28,234 bases of DNA from Chloroflexota bacterium (GCA_023430545.1 JAEZAF010000040.1:1-28234), one strand, 5' to 3'. Counted from the first letter of the stretch, positions 15,842-23,841 are shown. Notes: generated from the sequence alone by a model not told the origin. A program made the numbers and translations.

Positions 15842-16282
15842 GATTGGGATGTGAGGATGGAAACCACCCTTATCTCCGTTTACAAGGGTACGTATTTTAT
15901 TTTCGGGTCGGGGGTTTATAGCGGACATGCGGAAGTGCATAGGCGATAAGTTAGGCAACTCTCACGTTAAAAAGTAGGTGTAAATCGGGCCACGGCTGCC
16001 CCCCATCCCTAACCCTTCCCCCAGTCGCTTCGCTCCGAGGGAAGGGAATCAACTATCGCGACCTGCTTTTCTCCCTTTCCCTCTGAGTATCCCACGAATG
16101 CGTTTCTCGTCAGATGCGGAATGGGGAAAGGGTCGGTGATAGGGAATTTTCCGCCATTCAAATCGTTAACTTGGTGCGTAGGGGACGGCACACAGGCGTC
16201 CGCTATGGGGTTATCGGATGCGCGGGCCGTCCGGTGGCCAGGTGTCCGATGCTGTTGAACAGAGGCTCGTGAAAATTCTACA
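15842..16282. repeat. Non-coding stretch with hairpin-forming intergenic repeats
   Basis: No gene is supported here. Two imperfect repeat-like hairpins stand out: CCCTTCCC (16013-16020) with GGGAAGGG (16039-16046), enclosing CAGTCGCTTCGCTCC, and CCCTTTCCC (16073-16081) with GGGAAAGGG (16124-16132). They follow CCCCCCATCCCTAACCCTTCC, a wording I associate with intergenic repeats in Chloroflexota. A third part (16171-16250) is GC-rich with TAGGGGACGG, GGCGTCCG and GGCCGTCCG inverted segments. The stretch looks like a pile-up of short non-autonomous repeats; copy number elsewhere is unknown. Confidence 0.5.
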
Positions 16283-16283
16283 G

Positions 16284-16326
16284 TCGCCAAAGAAAACAGC
16301 GCTTCCTGAAGTGAGAAGCGCTGTTT
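16284..16326 (-). terminator. Terminator of the GT4 glycosyltransferase gene
   Basis: A perfect 12-bp stem, AAACAGCGCTTC (16294-16305) with GAAGCGCTGTTT (16315-16326), a 9-base loop, 20 bases past the stop codon. On the minus strand it is followed by TTCTTTGG, a short T-rich tract. Confidence 0.75.
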
Positions 16327-16346
16327 CAGACTGAGGGGATGATAAT

Positions 16347-17582
16347 CTAGACTGAGGCGGGAGATGCGGGCGGTGAGGCCCACTTGCGGTTTCTGGAAAC
16401 GCGCTGAAGTGATGGCATCATCCGGTTTACAACGGCGGACCATGTAAAGCGCTCGTTGAGTGTCTTGTATCCGGCATGGCCTAAGGCGCGTGCGTATTCG
16501 GGATCGGACAGCAGCGGGATGACGGCTTCAGCCAGCGAATCGGGATCACCGACCTTCACCAGCCGACCATCCACTCCGTCCCTGATCATCTCCTGAACGC
16601 CGAAGTCCTTTACGGTGACGCAGGGCAAACCCACACCCATCGCTTCGAGCACTGCAAAGGCGAACGGTTCAAACAGCGAAGGAAGCAAAAAGGCTGAGGC
16701 CTGTTCGTAGAGGGCATTCATCTCTTTTGCATCGTAGACACGGCCAATCCATTTGACACCGGCCATCGGCTCTGCAAGCGGCTTCTTCGGGCCGACGATC
16801 CATAATTCGGCATCGGGGACATTTTCCCGGATCTGCGGCCACGCTTTCAGCAGGACATGACCGCCCTTGCGCTCGAAGTCATAACCGACGAACAAGGCAA
16901 TGGGTTGCGAGAAATCCTCTTTCGGGGTTTCGCGTATGCGGAAGTTGCTGCTGGAACCGGTGACCACAACTTTTTCGGGGTCAATACCATAATCATGAAT
17001 GAACGACTGGCGTGCAAACTCGCTCCAGGTGAAGATGAAGGTGGCATGGCGGAAGACATCGGTCTCGGCGGCCAGCCACTCGTCGCGCTCTTCCTTCAGC
17101 GGCACCCAGTCCGGCCAGTGGCGCTCCGACAGGCGATAGGTGTTATCGGTCGCAATCACATAAGGACGCTGCCTGTAACTGATGCCGGGGGCCATCATGG
17201 TGTGATGCTGAAAGATCAGATCATACTGATCCTCGTACTGTTCCAAAACGGTCTCGGCCAGTTTGGTACGATCCCAGAAGGCGCGAATATTCATGCGTGC
17301 GGCGGTCGCCCAGTCCGAACGGTTGGGCCGGATGTGTGTCAGATAGTGATAGTACTTCTGCTGGCGGGGGATCTCGATGGAATGGAGCGCCTTCAGGTTA
17401 TAGCGCTCGCTCAAGGTGTTAAAAAGGCCCGCGCCTTTTCCCTTATACTGGTTGTTCTGCAGATGCATTGAATAGGTCGTCAGTGCGATAATGTCCAATG
17501 TCATCTGCTTTGGACGTGCGATGGTAATCGCCTCGTGGCTGGCAAGATTTTTAGGATAAAGCGTGGTCTGGCTGTCCAGCAT
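16347..17582 (-). CDS. Family 4 glycosyltransferase (GT-B fold)
   Basis: A 411-residue cytoplasmic transferase. The N-terminal acceptor half is followed by a nucleotide-sugar half starting at LFVGYDFERKGGHVLL. The E-x7-E motif is in the segment SLFEPFAFAVLEAMGVGLP, followed by the usual VxDFGVQEMIRDGVDGRLV loop. The donor sugar cannot be told. It would take part in cell-surface glycan or glycolipid synthesis. The ATG at 17582 has AAGGAG at good spacing and its own promoter upstream, so it can be expressed independently of the ATPase gene 145 bases upstream. A terminator follows. Confidence 0.88.
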   Translation of the reverse strand: MLDSQTTLYPKNLASHEAITIARPKQMTLDIIALTTYSMHLQNNQYKGKGAGLFNTLSERYNLKALHSIEIPRQQKYYHYLTHIRPNRSDWATAARMNIRAFWDRTKLAETVLEQYEDQYDLIFQHHTMMAPGISYRQRPYVIATDNTYRLSERHWPDWVPLKEERDEWLAAETDVFRHATFIFTWSEFARQSFIHDYGIDPEKVVVTGSSSNFRIRETPKEDFSQPIALFVGYDFERKGGHVLLKAWPQIRENVPDAELWIVGPKKPLAEPMAGVKWIGRVYDAKEMNALYEQASAFLLPSLFEPFAFAVLEAMGVGLPCVTVKDFGVQEMIRDGVDGRLVKVGDPDSLAEAVIPLLSDPEYARALGHAGYKTLNERFTWSAVVNRMMPSLQRVSRNRKWASPPASPASV

Positions 17583-17616
17583 TGATAGCTCCTTGGCTGT
17601 AAACGCCCGTACCTTT

Positions 17617-17644
17617 ATTATCTAACGTACGCAAACATCAACAA
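17617..17644 (-). promoter_or_regulatory. Putative sigma-70 promoter of the GT4 gene
   Basis: On the minus strand: TTGTTG (17639-17644), a 16-base spacer and GATAAT (17617-17622). The start of transcription would be near 17610, about 28 bases before the ATG. Confidence 0.5.
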
Positions 17645-17727
17645 CTGGACAATTATCCTATTGTTTCTTAAGGGAAAAGTATAGGAGTGTGAAGGCAGAG
17701 TATAAGGTTAACTTCCCCTCAACCGAC

Positions 17728-18972
17728 TCAGCTTTCGATGATCTTGTCGTCGATCAACTGCTGCTGGACCTTCTGCCCACGCGGATCGAAGGCGAAGTGC
17801 TGCCCGTGAATCTCGAATTCCATGTCCAGCATGGCACGGCCAGCGCGGTTTTTCTCCACCGTAAAGACCACCCAGTTACGGAACTGCTTGGCCGTATATG
17901 GGTTGAATGTGACGTGGTCCTTCGCCAGAATCTGATATTTATTGTTCATAATAATGGCGATGTCCGATTCATAGTCCAGTGCGCTGCTGCCACGCAGATG
18001 GAATAGATGGATACGCTTGCTCTTCAGACCTTCGCGGTCGGCAGCCACAATCGACCATACGGGGATGTCGAGTGTCAGACCGATGTCCTTCAACCCTTCC
18101 ACGATGATCGTCACCTTATCGTTTTCATCGCGTGGGCGTTCCGGGTGGACGGCGACCTTCTGAAGATAATCTACAAACAGCGTGACATTTCCGCCGGTTG
18201 CTTCGCAAAGGCGTGCTGTCATCTCCTTAATCGCGGTGAGATTGGTCACGGATGGGCTGGCCTTCAGCAGGATGAGGCGGTCCGCATAGCGCTGCATACG
18301 GGCCAGTGCTGATGCGGTCCGGGGATTATCCCGCAGGATGGCCTGAAGCGAACCGCCGCCGCCATCACGTCCCATAAATTCCTTGGCACGCTGCGCCACG
18401 ATAATCTGAAACAGATCCTTCAGTTTGACGCCGCGACTGATGTCAAGCTCCGGCGGATTGACGCTTTCAAGGCAGAGCAGACGGTGCATCAGATGCGTTT
18501 CCGTATGCTCATAGGACAGGTAGAAGGCATAGTGATCGGGCCGCATGGCGATGTTGCGTGCGATCTGTAAGGTGGCGATGGTCTTACCGATCCCCTGAGC
18601 GCCGCCCAACAGCACGAGTTCAGTCTTGCGGAGGCCACCGCCGATCATGCCGTCCAGCGGATCAAAGCCAGTCGGGACTGGTACATAGTCCACCAGATCA
18701 CCCTGAACGATACGTTCATTGGCTTCATTCAGGACCTGTGTCAGCGTGCGGGGTAAATGTGCCCCACGTGCGACACTGCGCCTGCGTTTTTCCCCACGCG
18801 GCGTTACGGGACGATCGGAGTCATTCGCTCCGCCACTATTGCGATCCGCAGAAGTGGGTGCAGGTGGTACCAGTGCGTCGGTATCAAGCTTGCGCTTTGG
18901 CCCCTCGTCATCTCTCCGGCGTGCAGCTCTGTCATGGGAATCATTGGAACCATCGAAACGTCGAGTGGACAT
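17728..18972 (-). CDS. DnaB-like RecA-fold ATPase without the DnaB N-terminal domain
   Basis: A 414-residue protein. The first 75 residues are highly charged and disordered (RRxx, Asp and Pro rich). A short helix then leads into a DnaB C-terminal-type core: TGFDPLDGMIGGGL, Walker A GGAQGIGKT (123-131), YLSYEH (Glu155 in the place of the catalytic Glu), Walker B LFVDYLQ with Asp268, SSALDYESDIAIIM near 329-342, and an EKNRAGRA loop (373-380) like the KQRNG of DnaB. The collar/primase-binding N-domain is missing, so it is not the replicative helicase; KaiC/RadA-like or a stand-alone DnaB_C regulator are alternatives. A good promoter and AGGAAGAG ribosome site precede the ATG at 18972. It is divergent from the sigma factor gene. 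Confidence 0.8.
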   Translation of the reverse strand: MSTRRFDGSNDSHDRAARRRDDEGPKRKLDTDALVPPAPTSADRNSGGANDSDRPVTPRGEKRRRSVARGAHLPRTLTQVLNEANERIVQGDLVDYVPVPTGFDPLDGMIGGGLRKTELVLLGGAQGIGKTIATLQIARNIAMRPDHYAFYLSYEHTETHLMHRLLCLESVNPPELDISRGVKLKDLFQIIVAQRAKEFMGRDGGGGSLQAILRDNPRTASALARMQRYADRLILLKASPSVTNLTAIKEMTARLCEATGGNVTLFVDYLQKVAVHPERPRDENDKVTIIVEGLKDIGLTLDIPVWSIVAADREGLKSKRIHLFHLRGSSALDYESDIAIIMNNKYQILAKDHVTFNPYTAKQFRNWVVFTVEKNRAGRAMLDMEFEIHGQHFAFDPRGQKVQQQLIDDKIIES

Positions 18973-19011
18973 CGTTCTCTTCCTGCAAAGAAGTTTTCAA
19001 GTTAGCAGACG

Positions 19012-19034
19012 CCCTAATACTACTCTGATTAGGG
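19012..19034. repeat. Inverted repeat in the leader of the DnaB-like gene
   Basis: CCCTAAT (19012-19018) and ATTAGGG (19028-19034) form a perfect 7-bp stem around a 9-base loop. It lies in the likely 135-base leader of the minus-strand gene. It may be an RNA hairpin or an operator; there is no T run in either direction. Confidence 0.4.
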
Positions 19035-19115
19035 ATTTAATCAAATTTGGAATCGGTTTGAACGTAACGAAGTATTGAGACCCTCAATGATTACTCTACT
19101 CAAAGTTTACTATCA

Positions 19116-19144
19116 ATTATAGAGGAATCTGCTAAAATTTGTAA
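19116..19144 (-). promoter_or_regulatory. Sigma-70 promoter of the DnaB-like gene
   Basis: On the minus strand: TTACAA (19139-19144), exactly 17 bases, and a perfect TATAAT (19116-19121). This is the best match to a consensus promoter in the window. Transcription would begin near 19109, so the leader is about 136 bases and includes the inverted repeat at 19012-19034. Confidence 0.7.
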
Positions 19145-19268
19145 CATTAGTCAGACATTAGAAAACGTTTCCATTTCGCTCATGACTAGTTGCGTGTTCA
19201 CAAAAAGTATGCTGGAATGTTACAAGCGTCCAACAGCTTCTGGTAAACAAGCATATTGAAATGACCAT

Positions 19269-19340
19269 CAGGATGTCGCGTGGGGGGTGTATTCTACCCT
19301 AGGGGGGACATCCTGTTGCAAGTTGCAACCTTTTTTTATT
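19269..19340 (+). promoter_or_regulatory. Structured region upstream of the sigma factor gene, possible attenuator or small-RNA end
   Basis: A perfect 9-bp stem, CAGGATGTC (19269-19277) with GACATCCTG (19307-19315), encloses a G-rich loop that can form a smaller GGGT/ACCC stem. It is followed at once by GTTGCAAGTTGCAAC (19315-19329) and a CTTTTTTTATTTT tract. Hairpin plus T tract has the form of a terminator on the plus strand. As no plus-strand gene lies upstream, it could end a short RNA from this intergenic region or attenuate transcription into the sigma gene. Confidence 0.5.
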
Positions 19341-19377
19341 TTGAGTGTTGCAACGGTTTACAAGTGTTACATCTAAT
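19315..19377 (+). promoter_or_regulatory. Palindromic GTTGCAAC sites and putative sigma gene promoter
   Basis: GTTGCAAC, which equals its own reverse complement, occurs at 19322-19329 and 19347-19354. A third, one base short, is at 19315-19321. The last site overlaps a TTGCAA -35-like hexamer (19348-19353), 18 bases before TCTAAT (19372-19377). If this promoter is real the leader is only about 15 bases and the sites are placed for repression. The promoter match is moderate. Confidence 0.4.
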
Positions 19378-19397
19378 TAAATAGGCAGAGGGCTACC

Positions 19398-20573
19398 GTG
19401 ATACAAGAACTCATGATTAGAGCCGACCAGCGAGGCTACCTCACATATGACGATGTTCTGGAGTTATTGGAGGAAGAAGGGGACGACATAGGTGGCCTGG
19501 ACAACCTGCTTTATCAACTGGATGAGCTTGGGATCGAGCTTCGCCACGACAACGATTTAGCCGCCGGTCATCTGCCCACCACCGAAGACATGGAACACGA
19601 CTTCGATGCTGAAGAAGTGGTCGCCGAACCCAATATCGGTGACATCAACGCAGTATCCCCCGACGACCCTGTTGGCCTCTACTTCCGCCAGATGGCACAG
19701 GAACCCCTGCTCACCGCAGAAGAAGAAATTGACCTCGCCCGCCGCATTGAATTTGGAAAGAAAGCACAGGAACGGCTCAGCCGCCCCGGTGTCCGCGAAC
19801 GCCACACTGAGATCTGGATTCGCGCTGTTGAACGTGCCGCACACGACGGTCAGGCCGCCCGCGAACATCTGGGACGCGCCAATACCCGCCTCGTGGTCAG
19901 CATCGCCAAGCGCTATATGGGACAGGGCCTGCCCTTCCCTGATCTGATTCAGGAAGGCAACGTCGGCCTGATGCGTGCGGTCGATAAGTATGATTATCGT
20001 CGTGGCAACCGCTTCAGCACCTATGCCACATGGTGGATTCGTCAGGCGATTACCCGCGCACTGGCGCAGAAAACCCGCACGATCCGCATTCCGCTTCACA
20101 TGACGGAACGCATCCGTCAGATGTACCGCACTGCCCAGCATCTCGAACAGTCATGGGGACGCCGCCCCAGCCCGGAAGAGATCGCAGCGGAGATGGACAT
20201 CCCGGCTGATGCTATCCGCAGTATGATGGATGCCAGCCAGCACGCGATTGCGCTGGAACGTCCGGTCGGGGATGATGGCGACAGTGAGTTCGGCGACTTC
20301 ATCGAGGATCAGGACTCGCCCAGCCCGGTCGAAGCGGCCACACAGCATCTGCTTGAAGAAACGATTGAAGAAGTCCTCAGTGAACTGACCCCGCGCCAGA
20401 GCCATATCCTGCGCCTGCGCTTTGGGCTTGGCGGCGGCGAACCGCACACCCTGGAAGAGATCGCGAACAAGTTTGGGCTGAGCCGGGAACGTATCCGTCA
20501 GCTTGAGAAGGAAGCGCTGCGCCGCCTGCGCCATCCGCGACTGGCGCACAATCTGCGCGATTATTTAGGTTAA
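19398..20573 (+). CDS. RNA polymerase sigma factor, RpoD/SigA type
   Basis: A 391-residue primary-type sigma factor. An N-terminal region 1.1-like helical segment (1-50, acidic, QRGYLTYDDVLELLEE) is followed by region 1.2 (DPVGLYFRQMAQEPLLTAEEEIDLARRIE, from 90). Region 2 has NTRLVVSIAKRYMGQGLPFPDLIQEGN and the -10 recognition helix FSTYATWWIRQAITRA (206-221). Region 3 starts near 233, and region 4 has the -35 recognition helix EIANKFGLSRERIRQLEKEALRRLRHP (354-380). All core-binding and DNA-binding signatures are present. Chloroflexota often carry several RpoD-like factors, so it may be the housekeeping factor or a close paralogue. A GTG start with AGAGGG at ideal spacing is used. A strong terminator follows. 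Confidence 0.95.
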   Translation: MIQELMIRADQRGYLTYDDVLELLEEEGDDIGGLDNLLYQLDELGIELRHDNDLAAGHLPTTEDMEHDFDAEEVVAEPNIGDINAVSPDDPVGLYFRQMAQEPLLTAEEEIDLARRIEFGKKAQERLSRPGVRERHTEIWIRAVERAAHDGQAAREHLGRANTRLVVSIAKRYMGQGLPFPDLIQEGNVGLMRAVDKYDYRRGNRFSTYATWWIRQAITRALAQKTRTIRIPLHMTERIRQMYRTAQHLEQSWGRRPSPEEIAAEMDIPADAIRSMMDASQHAIALERPVGDDGDSEFGDFIEDQDSPSPVEAATQHLLEETIEEVLSELTPRQSHILRLRFGLGGGEPHTLEEIANKFGLSRERIRQLEKEALRRLRHPRLAHNLRDYLG

Positions 20574-20611
20574 TATCGCCAAACACGGCATACAATTAAA
20601 AACAGCCACGT

Positions 20612-20647
20612 AAACCGGGGTCAAACCAGCCCCGGTTTTTGTTTTAT
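20612..20647 (+). terminator. Rho-independent terminator of the sigma factor gene
   Basis: A 9-bp GC-rich stem, AAACCGGGG (20612-20620) with CCCCGGTTT (20630-20638), a 9-base loop, then TTGTTTTATTT. It is 38 bases past the stop codon. Confidence 0.9.
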
Positions 20648-20684
20648 TTGACCAAATGACCGAATTCGCACTAAAGGCGGGCCT

Positions 20685-21809
20685 GTGCAGCGTCGATCTC
20701 TCTTTTTGCTGACTTTTCTCATCATTCTGGCAGTTGATGTCGTGCTCTGTGGTCTCACCCTCGCAACTCATGATAGCAATCCACTGGTCTTCGCCCACAT
20801 CGGCACGCGCTTCAGCAGCCGGGGGACGGCTGAGGATGCGGCGATGCTGGCGGCCAATCAAACCGGCTACGATGGACAGTTTGTCTATTACATCGCTCGT
20901 GATGGCTTCGACGCCGAACCGCTGATTGATGACCCCAGTTTCCGCTTTCAGCGCATTTTACTGCCTTTACTCGGTGGGCTGCTCTCTTTTGGAAATGATG
21001 CGCTGGTCCCATGGGCGCTGCTGCTGATCAATATCATCGGTCATGCTGCCGGGGCTGGGCTGATCGCGCTGCTGCTGCATGAAGACCGCGCACCGGCGCT
21101 GCTTGGCGGCCTGACGTATGGGCTGTGGATCGGTATCCTGTTTGCCGTCCGCATGACACTGACCGAAATCCTGTGCTTCGGGCTTGGGCTGGCGGCCCTG
21201 CTGGCTTATCGTCAGCAGCGGCTGGTGCTGACTGCCCTGCTGCTGGTGGGTTCAATGCTGGCAAAGGAAATGGGTATTGTCTTTGCCGCTGCGATTGCGC
21301 TGCATCTGGCGAGTGAACGCCGCTGGGGCTGGTCGCTGGTGATGGTGCTGGCTCCGACTGCGGCGCTTGGGGTATGGTGGCTGATCCTTCGTCAGCAGTT
21401 CGGAGGGATGCCCACACAGAATATCGCTGCCCGTCAGGTGAGCCTTATCCCGTATGGCGGGATTATTGCAGCGAGCGAAGAAAACAACTGGGTCGAGACA
21501 TTTATGCTACTGTTATGGGTTGCTGTTCCCAACCTGATCCTGCTGTTTCTGGCCGTCAGAAATATCTGGCAGAGTCGCAGCGTGTCAGTGGTATCGGCCC
21601 TGATGCTGATGTGCGGCGGCTTTGTGCTGACGATTCCGGCTGTCACGTGGGTTGATCCGGTGGCGGCTTACCGTGTCGCTATGCCGACGCTGATCGGCGG
21701 CCTGCTGTTTCTGGGGAATTATCATCAACGGATGATGCGTTATTTCGCCGTTCTGTGGCTGACCGGTCTGTGCATTCTCCTGCTGCTGCCCCAACTTTGG
21801 ATTGGTTAG
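20685..21809 (+). CDS. Polytopic membrane protein, possibly glycosyltransferase-related
   Basis: A 374-residue protein with about nine hydrophobic helices. After the first helix comes an extracytoplasmic loop with GYDGQFVYYIARDGF and FRFQRILLPLLGGLL. The YDGQF-YY-ARD pattern followed by Arg-x-Gln-Arg is, as I recall, typical of a family implicated in cell-surface glycopolymer formation that resembles lipid-linked sugar transferases (GT-C like, with acidic residues in the first loop). That assignment is from memory and moderate. The GTG start has AAGGCGG upstream. The gene begins 47 bases after the sigma gene terminator hairpin and is followed by the aminotransferase gene at 65 bases. Confidence 0.75.
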   Translation: MQRRSLFLLTFLIILAVDVVLCGLTLATHDSNPLVFAHIGTRFSSRGTAEDAAMLAANQTGYDGQFVYYIARDGFDAEPLIDDPSFRFQRILLPLLGGLLSFGNDALVPWALLLINIIGHAAGAGLIALLLHEDRAPALLGGLTYGLWIGILFAVRMTLTEILCFGLGLAALLAYRQQRLVLTALLLVGSMLAKEMGIVFAAAIALHLASERRWGWSLVMVLAPTAALGVWWLILRQQFGGMPTQNIAARQVSLIPYGGIIAASEENNWVETFMLLLWVAVPNLILLFLAVRNIWQSRSVSVVSALMLMCGGFVLTIPAVTWVDPVAAYRVAMPTLIGGLLFLGNYHQRMMRYFAVLWLTGLCILLLLPQLWIG

Positions 21810-21873
21810 TCTGTTTTCAGGGTATATTTATTTGTGGCACACTGAGGAGACATATTTTTTACAAGGAGGCCTT

Positions 21874-22827
21874 ATGGCACCGTCTGCTACGCCAACCAAT
21901 CAGTACGCTTTTTTTGATGGAAAAATCGTTCCTATCGCTCAGGCCACCGTCAGTGTGATGAACCACGCGCTGAATTATGGCACTGGTGTCTTCGGCGGCC
22001 TGCGGGCTTACTGGAACCAACAGCAGGAACAGCTCTTTGTCTTCCGTCCGCTGGACCACTTCGAGCGATTTCTCCAGTCTGCATCTCTGCTGCGTATGGA
22101 GTTCCCCTATACACCGGAAGATTTGACAGGCATCGTCGCGGAACTGCTGCGGGCAGAGGATTATCACGAGAATGCCTATGTCCGCCCACTGGCCTATAAG
22201 AATCTGAACGGTATCGGCGTGCGCTTACATGATGTGCCGGATGCACTCACGATGTGGGCAATCCCGTTCGGACGGTACATCCAGAATGAGGAAGGCGCTC
22301 ACGTGTGCTTCTCGTCATGGAATCGAGTGGACGACAACTCGATCCCGGCCAGAGGCAAGATCAGCGGTTCGTATGCCAACAGCGCACTGATCAAATCGGA
22401 TGCGGTACTTTCCGGTTACGACGAGGCACTGGTGCTGAATGCGGACGGTCATGTCTCGGAGGCCAGCGCTTCGAATATTTTCGTCGTGCGCAAGGGTGTG
22501 GTGATTACACCGCCGGTCAGCTCCAATGTCCTCGAAGGCATTACACGGCGCACGGTGATCCAGTTACTGCGTGAGGATCTCGGCGTTGAGGTGGTGGAGC
22601 GCGAAATCGACCGCACTGAAATCTATATTGCGGATGAAGTCTTCCTGTGTGGAACCGGGGTACAGATCGCCGCCGCGACACGGGTCGAACATCGCACGAT
22701 CGGCAGCGGCCAGATGGGTGACATCACGCTGAGCATTCGTGACCTGTATCACGATGTCGTCAGCGGTCGGGTGGAAAAATATGCCTCATGGCTGTCGCCG
22801 GTCTATGAGAAGGAAACGGTTTCCTAA
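21874..22827 (+). CDS. ilvE: Branched-chain amino acid aminotransferase
   Basis: A 317-residue fold-type IV PLP enzyme for the last step of leucine, isoleucine and valine synthesis, or the first step of their breakdown (transfer from glutamate to the 2-oxo acids). The family sequence is clear: MNHALNYGTGVFGGLRAYW, the PLP lysine Lys162 in GKISGSYANSALIKS, EASASNIFVV, and SNVLEGITRRTVIQLL. The CGTGVQIAAATRVEHRTIG segment matches the BCAT group rather than D-amino-acid transaminases. The ATG at 21874 has a full AAGGAGG; an in-frame upstream start at 21802 would add 24 residues that overlap the previous gene and is unlikely. No other ilv/leu gene is nearby. Confidence 0.93.
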   Translation: MAPSATPTNQYAFFDGKIVPIAQATVSVMNHALNYGTGVFGGLRAYWNQQQEQLFVFRPLDHFERFLQSASLLRMEFPYTPEDLTGIVAELLRAEDYHENAYVRPLAYKNLNGIGVRLHDVPDALTMWAIPFGRYIQNEEGAHVCFSSWNRVDDNSIPARGKISGSYANSALIKSDAVLSGYDEALVLNADGHVSEASASNIFVVRKGVVITPPVSSNVLEGITRRTVIQLLREDLGVEVVEREIDRTEIYIADEVFLCGTGVQIAAATRVEHRTIGSGQMGDITLSIRDLYHDVVSGRVEKYASWLSPVYEKETVS

Positions 22828-22869
22828 GTTCACCTGAACGGCGGCCAGAAGGAAGCAAAGCACTCAGAC

Positions 22870-22980
22870 CATGATGGGGATCTGTTCACGCTCAGATGCC
22901 AGCAAGATGACAGGCAGATCCCCATCGTGCGAAACTCTTTCGGATAGAATGTCGTATACCTGTCACATACCCATCGTGCG
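22870..22980. repeat. Long inverted repeat and direct repeat upstream of the second ABC ATPase gene
   Basis: A perfect 12-bp stem, GATGGGGATCTG (22873-22884) with CAGATCCCCATC (22915-22926), extends by three more pairs (one wobble) outward, with a 30-base loop. CCCATCGTGCG occurs at 22920-22930 within a base or so and again at 22970-22980. No T run follows the stem. It may end the ilvE transcript, or it may be a regulatory site for the ATPase gene. Confidence 0.5.
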
Positions 22981-23013
22981 TTATCCGGTAAAAGCTGGCT
23001 CAGGAGTTGTTGA

Positions 23014-23751
23014 ATGGCAAATGGAAACCCTGTGATTCGTGTTGAGAATGTCACACGCGATCTGAAACTTGGCAAGGTGACGATTCACGCGCTGCGAGGT
23101 GTCGATATGACGATCCACGGCGGCGAATTTGCCTCTATTATCGGGCCATCGGGCAGCGGTAAAAGCACCCTGCTCGGCATTATCGGGGGACTCGACAGCC
23201 CCACCAGCGGCAGTGTTGAAATCGACGGGGTTGAGGTCAGCCGGATGAACGAAGCACGACTGACCGAAATCCGAAACGAGAAGATCGGCTTTATCTTTCA
23301 GTTCTTTAACCTGATCCCGACCCTCACGGCGCTTGAGAATGTCATGCTGCCGATTCAGTTTGCGCGCAAGCCGCAGTTCCGCCCGGAAAAACGCGCCCGT
23401 GAACTGCTCACCATGCTTGGTCTGGGGGATCGCGTAAATCACCGGCCTTCGGAGCTATCCGGCGGACAACAGCAGCGCGTCGCGATTGCACGTTCGCTGG
23501 CGAACAATCCCCCGATCATTCTGGCGGACGAACCCACTGGCAACCTCGACTCCGAGTCCGGATCACTGGTGCTGGAAACACTGCACCGTATCCGCAATGA
23601 AAACGGCACCACGATTGTGCTGGTGACCCATGACCCGGAACTGGCAGCACAGACTGATCGCGTGCTGACACTGGTAGACGGCAAAATTGTTGAGGAAACA
23701 CGGCAGCCCGGTACAGCATCCTCCGTACTGATGCGCAGTCGCACGCCATGA
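23014..23751 (+). CDS. ABC transporter ATP-binding protein, MacB/LolD type, without adjacent permease
   Basis: A 245-residue ATPase. Walker A GPSGSGKS is at 44-51, Q-loop in IFQFFNLIP, signature LSGGQ at 148-152, Walker B ILADEP with Glu173, and the H-loop in VTHDPE. It is closely similar to the ATPase at 1632-2357 (shared NEKIG, NLIPTLTALENV, HRPxxLSGGQQQRVAIAR), so the two are paralogues. The ATG at 23014 has AGGAG. No FtsX-like permease gene lies on either side; it may serve a permease encoded elsewhere, possibly the one at the left edge or a remote paralogue. It is flanked by ilvE and glycosyltransferase genes. Confidence 0.93.
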   Translation: MANGNPVIRVENVTRDLKLGKVTIHALRGVDMTIHGGEFASIIGPSGSGKSTLLGIIGGLDSPTSGSVEIDGVEVSRMNEARLTEIRNEKIGFIFQFFNLIPTLTALENVMLPIQFARKPQFRPEKRARELLTMLGLGDRVNHRPSELSGGQQQRVAIARSLANNPPIILADEPTGNLDSESGSLVLETLHRIRNENGTTIVLVTHDPELAAQTDRVLTLVDGKIVEETRQPGTASSVLMRSRTP

Positions 23752-23841
23752 TTTAAGCACAGAAAGCCCAGATTCGGCTGTCATTGGCCGCTGGCAGATA
23801 TTCCAAACCTTTCCCAGCCTGTATGCACATGATACGATAAG

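Noticed and set aside
16009..16443. A minus-strand frame across the intergenic repeats and the end of the GT4 gene
   Set aside because: It runs through hairpin repeats and the terminator, overlaps the GT4 coding end and has no plausible domain.
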